A stretch of 64,000 nt of DNA from Brachycybe producta (GCA_036925085.1 JAUPFP010000004.1:4602001-4666000), one strand, 5' to 3'; shown: positions 11,551-23,006, counted from the first letter of the stretch. Program-made: numbers and translations. The notes: generated by a model from the letters alone, not told the origin.

Positions 11551-11834
11551 AATATAGTAGAAAAGATGCAGGAAAATAGGCTGCGGTGGTTTGGGCATGT
11601 CCTCAGGAGCGGCGAAGATGGGCTGCTGAGGCAGACAATGAACTTAGACCTGGGAATAAAACAGGGTAGAGGAAGACCCAAGCAAACCTGGGACGGGGTA
11701 GTAAAACGGGATATGGTGGCATGTGGGGTCACTGGGGGCTTGGTGCAAAATCGGAACGAGTGGAGAGTTAGAACCTGCAAGGCCGACCCTGCTGCTTGCG
11801 GGATAAGGTACAGGAAATGATGATGATGATGATG
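11551..11834 (+). pseudogene. RTE-type LINE 3' fragment (reverse-transcriptase C-terminal region)
   Basis: It encodes the tail of a non-LTR retrotransposon polyprotein, including NRLRWFGHVLRSGEDGLLRQ, then a basic RGRPKQTW stretch and a stop. The 3' end is a (GAT)n microsatellite, typical of RTE-clade LINEs, which lack a long poly-A. Nucleotide identity to the copy at 40,569 is very high by eye and starts abruptly at AATATAGTAGAAAAG, so this is a 5'-truncated insertion. It has no reverse-transcriptase catalytic core and is dead. No clear target duplication. Confidence 0.8.
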
Positions 11835-11845
11835 ACTCCGTCTAA

Positions 11846-12479
11846 AGCTTTGTATCCACTTGTTGCCGGTTAGCGTATCGTACCCGTATCATTCTCTGAT
11901 ACGGTGTACACACTACTCGATGTTTCTCATATCATCAATGCGTTGCGTTTCAAAAATGCACGATACGAGATTGCAGACGTCCCCGTTTCAATTTCAACAC
12001 GTCGAGTTCCCAAGCACGAATGAACAAATATTGTGCAACGGATTGACCGAGCGCGCTGCCCCCGTCCCAACTTACTCCACCGCGTATCGTATCATTTCTT
12101 TGATGTGACGAGAAAAAACCGACAAATGACCGATCGGGTTTGTTGCGTTTCATTGTATCATATTTTGATACGGAACGATGCTACGCTAGCTGTATCATCC
12201 ATTGATACACGCATCGGAGATAGGATACGCTGAATGACATGCAACAAGTGGATACGACAGACAATTAGAAAACGGGACAAACAGAAGTTGGCTCCGCCCT
12301 CTTTATGACGAACGCAACTTCTAATTGGTTGGTTATGTAGTCTGCCGTCACATGCTCCGCCCTTTTCAACGTCAAACCACACAACAAACCAATTAGAAGT
12401 TGCCGTTCGTCATAAAAAGGGCGGCTCCAGCTAACTTCTGCTCATCCCGTTTTCTAATTGCCTGTGTGGATACGCGGCT
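11846..12479. mobile_element. MITE, TAA duplication, split by a nested MITE
   Basis: The left end AGCTTTGTATCCACTTGTTGC pairs with the right end GCAACAAGTGGATACGCGGCT. TAA flanks both sides (11843-11845 and 12480-12482). The right arm is interrupted by the complete inverted-repeat element at 12,257-12,465, which duplicated GTGGATACG from this arm. The interior has repeated GTATC...GATAC motifs. Confidence 0.8.
12257..12465. mobile_element. GC-box/CCAAT inverted-repeat MITE, copy 1
   Basis: A perfect 9-bp duplication GTGGATACG flanks it (12248-12256 and 12466-12474). The ends are ACAGACAATTAGAAAACGGG and its complement. The conserved core reads CTCCGCCC, TTTATGACG, CTAATTGGTT, CGTCACATGCTCCGCCC, then the mirror image. 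No coding capacity. The 9-bp duplication fits Mutator-like mobilisation better than hAT (8 bp). It is inserted into another MITE. Confidence 0.9.
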
Positions 12480-12482
12480 TAA

Positions 12483-13309
12483 CACACCCACACAAAAATA
12501 ATAGATAATTAATAGGATGTGTCTTACACTCCACCCCCTTTTCAAGATGGATTCTATCTGAAATCCATTTCGCTCTGCCTAAATTAAGATTTTAAGTTAC
12601 TGTTACTGTTTTCAAAAAATGGCGATTTGTTTATATAATCATTATTTACTCTTTAAACGATATATCGATTAAAATGTGCTAAATCGATGCTGATGACATC
12701 ACGAGTCTCATTCATCCACAATGTTATATGATAGTTCATGGGTTTCCCAACCAGGCGGAGAGGACTCTTATCTCGTGCACCACTGTCCCTATTGCGCGCC
12801 TTTGGCACATTTTCTGCCGAACCTAAGTATCGCATTGGCAAGAGGAGGCTAGTTATAGTTGGGTAAATTGTGATTTCTCTGATAGCTACATTTTCTACGA
12901 CATATATGTATATTGATTTCTAACTTGTTACAGTCCAGTAGCCACACATTTTGATTAATTGTAAAACAATTATTGTATACTAATTGGGCTTTTAAATAGG
13001 GTCACTACCACCACCACCACCATCACCACCACCACCACCACCACAATCACTATCCAAATAGGAAGTAGGAAAAATTGTGTGAAATGTGTATCGAAATGTA
13101 CAAACAAAGATTAAAAAAAAGGAAATGTGTAAATTGTCAAACAATTAAAAGGGATGACTGTAGTATATAACAACAATGCAGATTTCAATTTAATTTCCCA
13201 TTTTAAAGTGTCATTTACAAATGTTTACTTGAAGCGTGTCTCACTCACTGCCTCCTGGTCTTTATTTTATTGAAGTCATGTTCCCACTGCTTACCTACCT
13301 ACATACAGG
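12483..13309. other. Gene-free stretch with (ACC)n microsatellite
   Basis: A (CAC/ACC)n array lies near 13,006-13,043. I recognise nothing else. Confidence 0.55.
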
Positions 13310-13312
13310 TTA

Positions 13313-13679
13313 AGCCTGGAACACACACGCGGAATTCCGCCAAGGAAAAAGAAAATAGGAAAAAAAAAAGTCATTTTCTTTTTCGGTATCTGTGTTGTTC
13401 ACACACAGAAACAGACAAGTAATGAGGAAAGTTGTGTGCGCCCTCTATTGAATGAACAAGAAAACAAACATTATATTTATTGCCAAAACGAGATTCCATT
13501 GTGCTTTTTTTGTGATGTCACATGCTTCTTTCTGATTGTTGGGAATTTGAACGGAAAAAGTTGAGCTTTGTTCAACTTATTTTTAATGAATTTTCCATTC
13601 ATTTTTTTATGGAAAATTTTCTCATTTAAATATTCTGTTTTGATTTTCTCATCGGAATTCCGCGTGTGTGTTCCAGGCT
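13313..13679. mobile_element. MITE, Harbinger-like, TTA duplication
   Basis: The inverted ends AGCCTGGAACACACACGCGG and CCGCGTGTGTGTTCCAGGCT are perfect over more than 20 bp. TTA flanks both sides (13310-13312 and 13680-13682). A partial inverted relative of its right half lies at 31,145-31,258. Confidence 0.88.
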
Positions 13680-13799
13680 TTACTCTACTAAACATGAGCT
13701 CTCTGTTAGATAATATAAACTTTCAAGCATTTGGAAAAGACGCCTCGATATATTTTTACTCGCTTTTATTTAACTTCATAATTTGTTTGTCCAAGATTC

Positions 13800-13877
13800 A
13801 CACTGCACGGGAATTGAACCCATGAGGAACACTTACCATGCGCTGAGACACTAACCACTACACCAACAGGACAAGAG
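13800..13877 (-). mobile_element. tRNA-derived SINE head, family shared with 21,800
   Basis: On the minus strand box A TGGTGTAGTGG (complement of 13855-13865) is followed by box B GGTTCAATTCC (complement of 13810-13820). The tRNA-like segment continues into GTGTGAAT...GACAAA, which also follows the boxes in the plus-strand copy near 21,880. That shared non-tRNA extension argues for a SINE family over two independent tRNA genes. Confidence 0.6.
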
Positions 13878-14317
13878 GGGATTATATTTTGTTTTACTTT
13901 TTAGACCTTTTTTATTATAAAAGCGAGTATCACTAAAAATGTAACATGTAACTTCAGTTATTGTAAAATACATTTGATGTATTTGTAATTATTTGAAATT
14001 AATTTTTTTTAATGACAAAAATTAATCAAATCATTATTTTTTTTTAATTATGGTAAATTATAATTAGGCCTAAATTAATGCCTTATAAAATGATAGATAA
14101 AATTGATAAGAAAAGCACACTGATTAAATTCTATAAAGCACATTGTGTTGACAGAGAACGATTTTGGCGCCCTTAATGGCAACTGTCTGTATTAGTCTAT
14201 ACCACCAAGGTGCAGGAAATGATTATGATGATGATCAGGTAGAGAGTAAATAGTAAGCATTGAATGAGTGAACCATAACACGAGGCTTTTTTTTTCCTAA
14301 ATATCGTTTATTCTGTT

Positions 14318-14352
14318 TGGCGCTGGATCAGCGCCGCCACCCACCTAAAAAT
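14318..14352. repeat. Solo end of the 16-bp-unit foldback family
   Basis: It contains TTTGGCGCTGGATCAGCGCC followed by GCCACCCACC, matching the terminal segment of the elements at 9,957 and 23,007 in reverse orientation. I found no partner end nearby. Confidence 0.45.
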
Positions 14353-14704
14353 TTGCTGTTGACACGCCATGTTTTTTTTGTAGTTAAAATATATCTTTTT
14401 TTTTTTCAGAATTCGATAAGAAATTAATTGGATAAGAGAATTCCTTGAATATGAATGATAAAAGGGCCATACGGCGCCATCCAGACTTGTTGTGATGAAG
14501 GAAGTTGTCGTAAAAAACACCTCCTAATAATAATCAAATCAGTCATAATTATCGGTCAAATAATATTTTTTTAGAACCACAACAATTGTGAATTGCCGTC
14601 CCCCCCCCCCTCTTGTATAGAAGATAGAATTACAATTATAAGCTATCAATTCATTTATAATTAATTAGTCGACTAGAAATCAATTTCCATTATTAAGATA
14701 CTAT

Positions 14705-15050
14705 TTACGAACAACAGCTGATTTTCGAACTCTTGGATTATTCTGTCTTTCAGAAGAGCACAAAATTAAAAGAAACTAGAAAGTGTTTTAGAAACTAGAA
14801 GGTTCTTTTTGTTGCCATCCCTCTTATCTTTTAAAATAAATAATTTATAAACGAAGATTAGAAAACATCGTCTGCTTAAAGTTAGCTCATATTCAAACTC
14901 AATGCAAAAAGCTTATTTTGAAAGATATCACAACATGAAGTGAATGAGCTACGTAAATACTACCCTTCTAGTTTCTATTTCTTAAGCAAAAAGACAGAAT
15001 TGTCAAGCGATCGAGAGGCGTTAAAATTTTAAAACAACCTTAAATCAAAC
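14705..15050. mobile_element. Degenerate MITE of the TTCTAGTTTC / AAGCTTATTTTGAAAGATAT family
   Basis: It shares with 55,440-55,830 the outer block ACAGCTGATTTTCGAACTCT, the motif AAGCTTATTTTGAAAGATAT, the inverted GAAACTAGAAGG/CCTTCTAGTTTC pair and the block CGAGAGGCGTTAAAATTTTAA. The order of blocks is the same in both copies. Confidence 0.6.
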
Positions 15051-15201
15051 TGATTCACGAATGAAGCAGCACATTTTATAACTTTGGCTGAATATTTTGG
15101 CTAATAGACGGCGCCACTACTAGTAAAGAAGAACTAAATTTAAATTACAGATCAATGCCTCAGAAGTAAACTATGTTAAGTCACATTTTTTATGCCTTTA
15201 C

Positions 15202-15395
15202 ACAGGCATCCGTAAACAGCATCAGAATTTCTTTGACTCCGCCCTTTTGTGAGCGTCACAGCAAATATCAACCAATTAGAAATTGAAAAGGGCGGAGCAT
15301 GTGACATCAGACCCAGTAATAAACCAATTAAAAATTGATGACGCTCATAAAAGGACGGAGCCAAAGAAATTCTGAAACTGTCTACAGATGTCTGT
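15202..15395. mobile_element. GC-box/CCAAT inverted-repeat MITE, copy 2
   Basis: Ends of the ACAGGCATCCGTAAACAGC type are mirrored by CTGTCTACAGATGTCTGT. The core has CTCCGCCC, ACCAATTAG, a CTCCGCCC complement and ATGACGCTCATAAAAGG. TGCCTTTAC occurs directly left (15193-15201) and again 3 bp beyond the right end. Confidence 0.82.
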
Positions 15396-18300
15396 ATATG
15401 CCTTTACATCTTTTTGAAGTTCTATCAGTGGTAAACAATTGAAGTCCAAAGTTTACACATCGACCGCTAGATGGCGGTATACAATTTTAAGTCCTATTCC
15501 CTTCAATGAAAAGAAAAGAAAAAAAAACAACTTTCGAATGACTGACTACTACTTCCCCTGTAGAATTTAGGTTTGGTCACTTAACACAGTTTACCTCTGA
15601 GGCATTGAAAAGTTTTAACCAAGATGTTTTAGTAGTTTACCCTGTAATTATAGGCTGTAGTTTTTATTCTCCTTGTGAAAGCCACCTTTTTTTCTTAATC
15701 CTGTCATATAAGTTATATAAGTTCATTAATAATGTATTAATTAATCATCACACACGACCACAATATTTTCATTGAAGACCTAATAACATAACTAATTTGT
15801 TATTCTATGATGATGATGTGATGGTTTTTGTTGTTGTTGTTGTGCGCATGTGTTTGTCTATTACTGAGTCTAGTACACATTATTACTTTTGTTATTGTTG
15901 ACCTTCGTTAATGAACTTATCAAAATGCAATAATATCATATTCATTCACTGTTGAGATCACACACAACTCATCTATCTCAAATCTATCTCTTTCTTTATC
16001 TCTCTCTCTATCACTAAATATAATATATATAGCTAATAATAATAATAATAATAATAAAGATAAGTGATTCTATAATATGACGGTGGTGGTGGTACCATTT
16101 AAAACACGGACAAACAGTATCATCATCATCATCATCAACAGATCATCTGGATGAAATGCAACACCTGTGCAAACAGGGAACACACATTATTATAATTCGA
16201 TGAAACCACTCCTCCTCCTCCTCCTTAGTCAACACAACAACTGCGACCAACCAACATATTATCACTTTATCCACCACCGGTGTATCAGATGTCGAAGTTG
16301 AAATAAAAAATGAATTACAACAACATTTGAAGAAAGGAACTTGTTTGTCAACACAAGAAGACAAAAAAAAACCCCAAAACAATAACAACCAACAAATCCT
16401 CCTTATCAATGAAATCAATAACAAACCACCCCCCCCCCCTTCCTCCCTTTTTTAAGCGGCGGCAAATCGACAAAATTTATTTATCTGTTTACGTCAACAA
16501 TAAGAACAGCCACAGTTTGCACAAATTTCTTTACAATGTTACATAAAAATAATGTTTCATGAAAATAAAATGAATAAGGACAGTTGTGGTTCACTATAGC
16601 TACCAAAGCTCAGAACAGCTAATTGGGTCACTACAGCTACCAAAAAAAAATATATAACCCATTCCCTCTAACCTAACTGAACCTAATGAAACCTAACCTA
16701 ACCGAATCTAACCTAAACTTAATGATCCAAGTAGCTGTAGTGACCGTATTGATGAAAAAATGGCTGTAATGACCCTGGTAGCTGTAGTGAGCCAGTCCCA
16801 TAAGGACACTTATATCTTCAAAGGATCATATCCAAATCATTTACAACAAAAACTAATTGCAGTTGGTTAGGCAATTATTACTGCCTAACCAGCTACAATT
16901 AGTTTTGTTTTGCTAAACCAGTGTTGCTCAAAGTGTCGTTGCATGGTAGTCAAGTTACATTTTATCTGACTTTCCAAAAAATCATATCCGGCGTCAGTTC
17001 AGATCCCGGATTTGCTGAGTAAAACAACCCACTAAGTTAAGAGATGAGCATGGGCGCATGCGCAGTCGTGTTACTGTGTGATATATGTCAAGAATGAGAC
17101 ACAGGATTAAAAATGAAATAAAATAGGCGAACACGATCCTTCTGATCTGATCCGTTCGTAAAGACGGCTAAAAAGGGGGGGGGGACGGATCTGCACATCA
17201 GTGAGAAATCATGAATGGAGTAGCTTTAAAGGCTCGTTAAAGATAGGTAGGTGCAGCTAAACGACACTTTAAAAGCGGCAAAATGATCGGAAACTTAACA
17301 CCGTCAGAACTTACTTATCTGTCACGAAATGGTGTAATTGAGTGCCTCGTTTTTGTTTTCTAAAAAAAACATAATTTCACGCCAGATACAAACAAGAGAA
17401 ATTTACTCTTGTAAAACTGATTGATTGAGTTTTCAAAGAAAGCTACTACTACTTACTACTTCAAGCAAATTGCTTTCTCAAGTGGTTGTATCTCTAGTAT
17501 CTCTCTCTCTCTCCAGTCTTAACCCTATGACCAAAATGTGGGTCAAGGAAGAAGTGATATGTTTTTTGTATACAACAACAACAACAACAAGCAAATATAA
17601 TATACCTACACACACATAAGAGTGAAAACACAAACACGCCAATGACACAACCAATTATAAGGAATTTCATTGGGGTGGAGAGAGAGAGAGAAAGAGGGGA
17701 AAGAGAGAGAGAGAGAGAAAAAAAAAGAGAAAAAAGAGAGAGAGAGAGAGAGAAAAAAAAAAAGAGAGAGAGAGATGGCTACTACTTCTAAAAGTCGTAG
17801 ATTTCAAACACTCATGGGCCATGGCAAACGCATCCAAGATCCACCTTATACGTTGTGTACACACTTGACTTAAATGAACTCAAATTAAATGTGTAAGAAT
17901 TATATGTGTGTGTGGGAATTATACGGAATCCAGTTAAGGACACATTAACCAAATAAAAATTGACTTTATTATTAATATTTTAAACTGGAATACTAAATCA
18001 ATATTTTGTCAATAGTTGTTACTATATTTATATTTAATTGTTAATTCAATATTTTCAGATTATTAACTGAATAAATTGAATTCAACATATTGTTTGTTTG
18101 TCCTTCACGGGGCTCTGTAGAACACGTTTATTATTTAAATGCATTTAAATTATCAGGTGTGTGTACTAAGTATAAGGGTGGCGCTGATTCAGCACCAAAT
18201 AGAGATTTCTGATTTTTATGTAAATATCAAGCAAATGTTTCTTAATCTGTGGCTCAATTTGCCAATTGGGAAATAAGTTCAAATAACCTTCCCGCGTTTC

Positions 18301-18905
18301 GATCAACCAACTATGAGTTTTTTTTTCAATCAAAAACACTGGTTAGAGGTTAGAATTTTCTAGTTAACAAGACATCTATAGCCTCTATAACCAATTTTGA
18401 AAAACATGTTCATTTTGATATTTTAAAAATAACTTGAAAATTGAAACTCTCGATTTTAGGTCTTTTTATTTCACCTGAACCTTGTTTATTTTCTTCAAAA
18501 TTGTCATAAAAAGCTTATTTTTAAAAATATCAACAAAACTCGGAGACGTTCCAAATGCTCCACCCTCACCCCACCGCACCCATCACCACGTCTGATTTCT
18601 CTCTCCCCTCCATTCCACACTTTCCGGAATTTCTCTCAAAAACAAACACATTATTCAATCTCATATTGAAAGGAGGCGCGGTATGGAGGTGCGCCTCTTT
18701 TGAAGGGGGAGACGGGGGGGGGGGGTGCACAACATGCACCGCAATATGGAAACCAGAGAGAATCAATTGCCTAAATGTTGTGTGTCACCTCCTATAATGA
18801 ATTACATCTAAGGTCATTCTGCTTCAGAAATGGACATTACATTTAAATTGTTGTCCATTTGTGGTTATCCAAGCAAGAATTTCTCGAACTGTGTCAACTG
18901 CAGTA

Positions 18906-18953
<48 letters not shown>

Positions 18954-19875
18954 TTATACAGACGAAGAAAAAGAAGAAGGAAAACCAGAGAGTGACCATT
19001 TCAATAAAAAGCAATACAAAATTACAAATAAACAACAATTCGTCTTCGAGTTGGTCAAACTCAAATTGGTCAAAATATATAAACTGGGTCAATTGCATTT
19101 CTCCTTTGTTGTGATCAAATCCATTTTGTCACCATTTGCTACACTTTTTCTCTCTAAACTGGACAAACAAAAAAGCAAACCAGTTATAACACAGGCACAA
19201 ATACAGTATAATAAATATAAATACAAATATTTGTCGTAAGTTGTAGGCCTATATATAGTTTTTATCAATTTTGCAATGCAGCCAGCAGAAGCAAATCCAG
19301 AAACTGAGAATTTCGGAAAAAGAGAAAAATATCTTAAAATCGATTACTAAAAATCCCCCCCCCCTCCCTTTTTTTTTTGCTTACACACAAAACATGAAAG
19401 CAAAAATCACGATCAACAAATTTGCAGGGTGGCGTGGTTTTAACCACTTAGTTTTTTTTAAAAAATAAACCTTTGGTTTTAACCAAAAACAACTAATTTT
19501 ATTTATTTTTTTGTAAATTATACTGAATCTATTGGTTTTTAATATGCAACCAAACATTAGACTTCATTCCAACAATATGCTTCACTACATAGGCCATACT
19601 GTGTGACTCACACAAACGACGTGGGAGTCTATGTTTATCACTGCTGAGCACACACACACTTTTCGGACGACTTGGGTTAATTATTATTTTTATATTTATA
19701 TTACATTAGTATTTGATCTTTGAATAAAAAATGAAAATATGCACAAAAATATACACTTCCCAAGTCTGGCAGTGTCTTATAGTCAGTGTATTAATTTCTT
19801 TTTATAAAAAAACATAAGAATCCTATATTATTCATTAAGAAGATACAAATAAATGAAATAATTATATATATAATA
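15396..19875. repeat. Gene-free, microsatellite-rich stretch
   Basis: I see no gene. It contains (AAT)n near 16,028-16,057, a 200-bp inverted repeat with GGGTCACTACAGCTACC/GGTAGCTGTAGTGAGCC arms around a degenerate AACCTAACC array (about 16,590-16,795), a GTTAGGCA hairpin at 16,862-16,905, GA/AAAGA tracts at 17,676-17,776, a solo foldback end near 18,178, (AAT)n at 18,906-18,953, and one half of a dispersed repeat pair (about 18,195-18,365, partner 61,655-61,795). Confidence 0.65.
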
Positions 19876-20191
19876 TCCCAGGTCTGTGTGTGCGTGTGTG
19901 TGTGTGTGTAGAGTAACATCGGAATTTATATAAATTTGAATAAATGAAGAAATGAACAGCTTTTTTTTTTTTCTCAAGGTCAACTATATGTTGCACGCTT
20001 CCCATCCAAGAACCCCATGATATTAAATTGGAGAGGGGAAAAGGTTGGAAAGTGTAGGGGGGGAGAAAGAAAAGTGGGAGGGGGTGATGGAAATTGAAAT
20101 GAAAGAAGTAAAAAAAAGGAACAAACGACGCACATGCGCACAATTGCCTATGAATTTTACTCCCGTCATTTATGACGGGTTACCCCACTAG
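19876..20191 (+). mobile_element. Non-autonomous Helitron-like element, copy 3
   Basis: It starts TCCCAGGTCTGTGTG after an A and ends CTAG before a T. The same 3' hairpin CCCGTCATTTATGACGGG and TTACCCCA spacer as copy 1 are present. The internal TCAAGGTCAACTATATGTTG and CCATCCAAGAACCCCATGAT blocks are shared with copies 1 and 4. Confidence 0.82.
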
Positions 20192-21798
20192 TATTTAATA
20201 TTAAAGTATTAATAATAAAAAAGTGTGGCTTCACTCAGGGTAAGGCCACAAGGTGATGATATTGCATGGTGATCCGGGTACAACACAAAAATTAATTGCA
20301 ACAATCAAATTTTACCAAAGTTTTTAACAGTTTTTTTTTTTAAAGTTAGGATTCGAAAGACGAAAAAAAGCGCGAAGATTCGAGTTTTCGAATCTCGAAT
20401 ATTTTTTAAGATTCGCGGGATTCGAATGGCTCATCCCTAGTTTAAACCAAAAAAAAAAAACCGGATTAATATGTTTTTCTTCAAACTAAAAAAAAAAAAA
20501 ACCACCCATCCTGGAAATTTGCCAACATTTACGGTGGCTGAATAGATATTTATTTTGTTTTTCTCCCCCAGGATGAAATATTACTGCAGTGGGCTAATGC
20601 TATTCTTTATAGACGTTTTTGTAAAAATTTGGACGCAAAAACGGAACGCAAACGTTTTTTTTTAAAGAAACAACATTATGAAAATTGAAATTGTTTTCTA
20701 AAAAAAAGAATGGTAAGAAGATGACACTAACATTTATAGTTCCGTTTGAAAATGGCCCCTTTTTGGAGTCTTCCTATTGACATTATATGGAAACATTATA
20801 GGGGGGGGGGGGGGGGGTTTAAAAACTAGAAGAGTTGTTCAATCACTTTAAAAGGCTATTTTCATTTCAAGTTTTATTTTATAGAAAAAAAAAGTTTTTA
20901 AGATAATTTTAAATAAGACTATTTAGAAGAATGAACAAATAATAAAAAAACATCGTGTTGTAAGCGCCACCTGTTTTAAAGTTGGGTCATTTTGATACAA
21001 GAAAGTGTTTTCATTTTTGTTTCCGTCAATAAAAGTCTTATTGCGAAATTCGTGCCGTTGAGAAAAACACAAAACTCCGGAAAAGCAAATCTTTTCCTGA
21101 TTGTAACGAATAGGCCAAACATCAAGCGTAGAAAAATAACTGCTTTTGCTGCGAGATCTCAAACAGCTTTTATTTGTTTTTCACCTTAACTTCGGGGTCT
21201 TACGATTTCGTTATTTTCATCAATTACGTGTATAGAGGAAGCTTAACTTTCACATTGGAAAACAAAATCAGATTAATTTTGTTTTAGCAACAAAAACAAA
21301 CAAAAAAAAAACCAGAAAATAAGCAGAGTGAAAAAAAGATGAATTCAAAATTAATCACGTCACATCATCTTTCATCAGCTGAATGAATAAACGAAATTGA
21401 TGAATAGAAAAGAAGAAGAAAAAAAAACACATTTAATATTAATTTGTAAGTAGTAAACAAAATGTTGATTAAAAAAAAATGATGAACTCTGTTCAAAAGT
21501 CATCGTCAGCCTTTTTAATTTCCTTATTTAAAAAAAATGTTGTTTATTAACTTATTTATTATCAATCAATCAATCAATCAGTCACTAGTTAGGACCCCCA
21601 TTTAGGATTAACAGCGAGAAGATTCATTATTAAGATGGTTGCTTTTATAAAGAGTTAGTTTCATTTTTGAACTCTCTTCATTATTCTGTTTTTCAGGAGA
21701 AAAACAAGAAAATTCAACAAAAACATGTTTTTTTGTGATACTCACTTTTATATTATAGAGAGAGAAAAAAGGACTGAAAAGTAAAACAAATTGCAATG
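20192..21798. other. Gene-free stretch with repeat fragments
   Basis: A left arm of the GGTGGCTGAATAGATATTTA family starts at 20,533 and is followed by a GCAGTGGGCTAATGC block also seen near 7,660 in inverted form. A poly-G run lies near 20,801-20,818. AACTAGAAGAG...CAATCACTTTAAAA near 20,824 belongs to the CTAGTTTC family. No gene. Confidence 0.55.
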
Positions 21799-21799
21799 G

Positions 21800-21888
21800 G
21801 GTCTTGTCTTGTTGGTGTAGTGGTTAAGGTATCAGCCCATTGGTAATGTTGGTCATGGGATCAATCCCCGTGATGTGTGAATTATATT
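21800..21888 (+). mobile_element. tRNA-derived SINE head
   Basis: Box A TGGTGTAGTGG is at 21813-21823 and box B-like GGATCAATCC at 21858-21867. Sequence and downstream extension match the minus-strand copy at 13,800-13,877. Box B departs from consensus (GGATC for GGTTC), so it is probably inactive. Confidence 0.6.
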
Positions 21889-21894
21889 GTCAAA

Positions 21895-22375
21895 CTAGTG
21901 GGGTAACCCCGTCATAAATGACGTGACGTGAGCGAAATTCACAGGCAATTGTGCCCAGCATTAGAATTTCTTTTCCTCCGCCCTTTTATGACGTCAGACC
22001 AAGTAACAAACCAATTAGAAATTGATGACGTTCATAAAAGGGCTGAGCAAAAGAAATTCTAATGCTGGGCACAATTGCCTGTGATAAACTGTAGTTTAAT
22101 TTTGATACTATTATTTCCTCTCCTTTTTATATTTGAAAGCGAAAATGAGTTTTTCATTTTCTCTGGTGTGCACATGCGCGTCATTTGTTCCTTTTTTATT
22201 CCTTTCATTTCAATTTCAGTCACCCCCTCCCCCGTTTTCTCCCCCCACGTCGCTCTCTCTTTCTCCCCCTCTACACTTTCCAACCTTTCCCCCTCTCCAA
22301 TTTAATATTATGGGGTTCTTGGATGGGAAGAGTGCAATATATAGTTGACCTTGAGAAAAAAAAGCGGTTCATTCA
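21895..22375 (-). mobile_element. Helitron-like element, copy 4, 5'-truncated and interrupted
   Basis: Read on the minus strand, the 3' end (CTAG at 21895-21898, a GGGGTTAC spacer and a degenerate hairpin) lies at the left, and the internal blocks follow to about 22,375. The TCCCAGG 5' end is missing. A complete GC-box MITE (21,941-22,082) is inserted close to its 3' end. Confidence 0.7.
21941..22082. mobile_element. GC-box/CCAAT inverted-repeat MITE, copy 3 (short)
   Basis: Near-perfect 142-bp foldback. Ends ACAGGCAATTGTGCCCAGCA mirror TGCTGGGCACAATTGCCTGT. The core keeps CTCCGCCCTTTTATGACGTC, AACCAATTAG and ATGACGTTCATAAAAGGGC. It has a single CCAAT/CRE module where longer copies have two. 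I could not find a matching 9-bp duplication. Confidence 0.82.
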
Positions 22376-22501
22376 AGTTGCGTCATTTTCGAGCTGACAA
22401 GTAAAAAGGTTATTTTGAAAGATTATTTTTGAAAGGTTATTTTCAAATGATTGAGCTACCATTTTAGTTTCGAAAAGAAATTCAAGTTTATCTTCATAAT
22501 G

Positions 22502-22710
22502 ACAGGCAGGCAATTAGAAATCGGGACGAACAGAAGTTGACTCCACCCTTTTTATGACGACTGGTAACTTCTAATTGGTTTGTTGTGTGGTTCGACGTTC
22601 AAAAGGGCGGAGCATGTGATGGCAAACTACATAACCAACCAATTAGAAGTTGCCGATCGTCATAAAAAGGGCGGAGCCAACTTCTGTTCGTCCCGATTTC
22701 TAATTGCCTG
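22502..22710. mobile_element. GC-box/CCAAT inverted-repeat MITE, copy 4
   Basis: Ends ACAGGCAGGCAATTAGAAAT and AATTGCCTG, with 9-bp flanks TTCATAATG/TTCATATTG (8 of 9 identical). Both modules are present: CTTCTAATTGGTTTGTTGTG and the mirror ACCAACCAATTAGAAGTTGC, with GGGCGGAG blocks between and outside. The left end has a 4-bp internal duplication (CAGGCAGGCA). Confidence 0.85.
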
Positions 22711-23006
22711 TTCATATTGCACCTGAAAACTCAAAACTTCTAACTATCGTTCACGTTCATAACCACCTCAAGGTGGCTGAACAGACATTAAGTTTGCGTT
22801 TGTACCCGGATGGTGAAACTGTAGTGGCTAACGCTTTTTCTCTCAGACGTTTTTGCAAAATTTGGACACAAAAACGTCGAGTGAAGAGCACAATTGTCAT
22901 TTCAATCAACAGAACGATCAAAACGATTGACAGTAGAGCGTCGCGGTAAATCGGAACCGTCGATTACCGTAACCAATTTCTTTTTTTCTTATTCTTATAG
23001 AAATAC

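Noticed and set aside
13800-13877. Functional tRNA gene
   Set aside because: Boxes A and B are good, but I could not pair a 7-bp acceptor stem, and the extension is shared with the copy at 21.8 kb.
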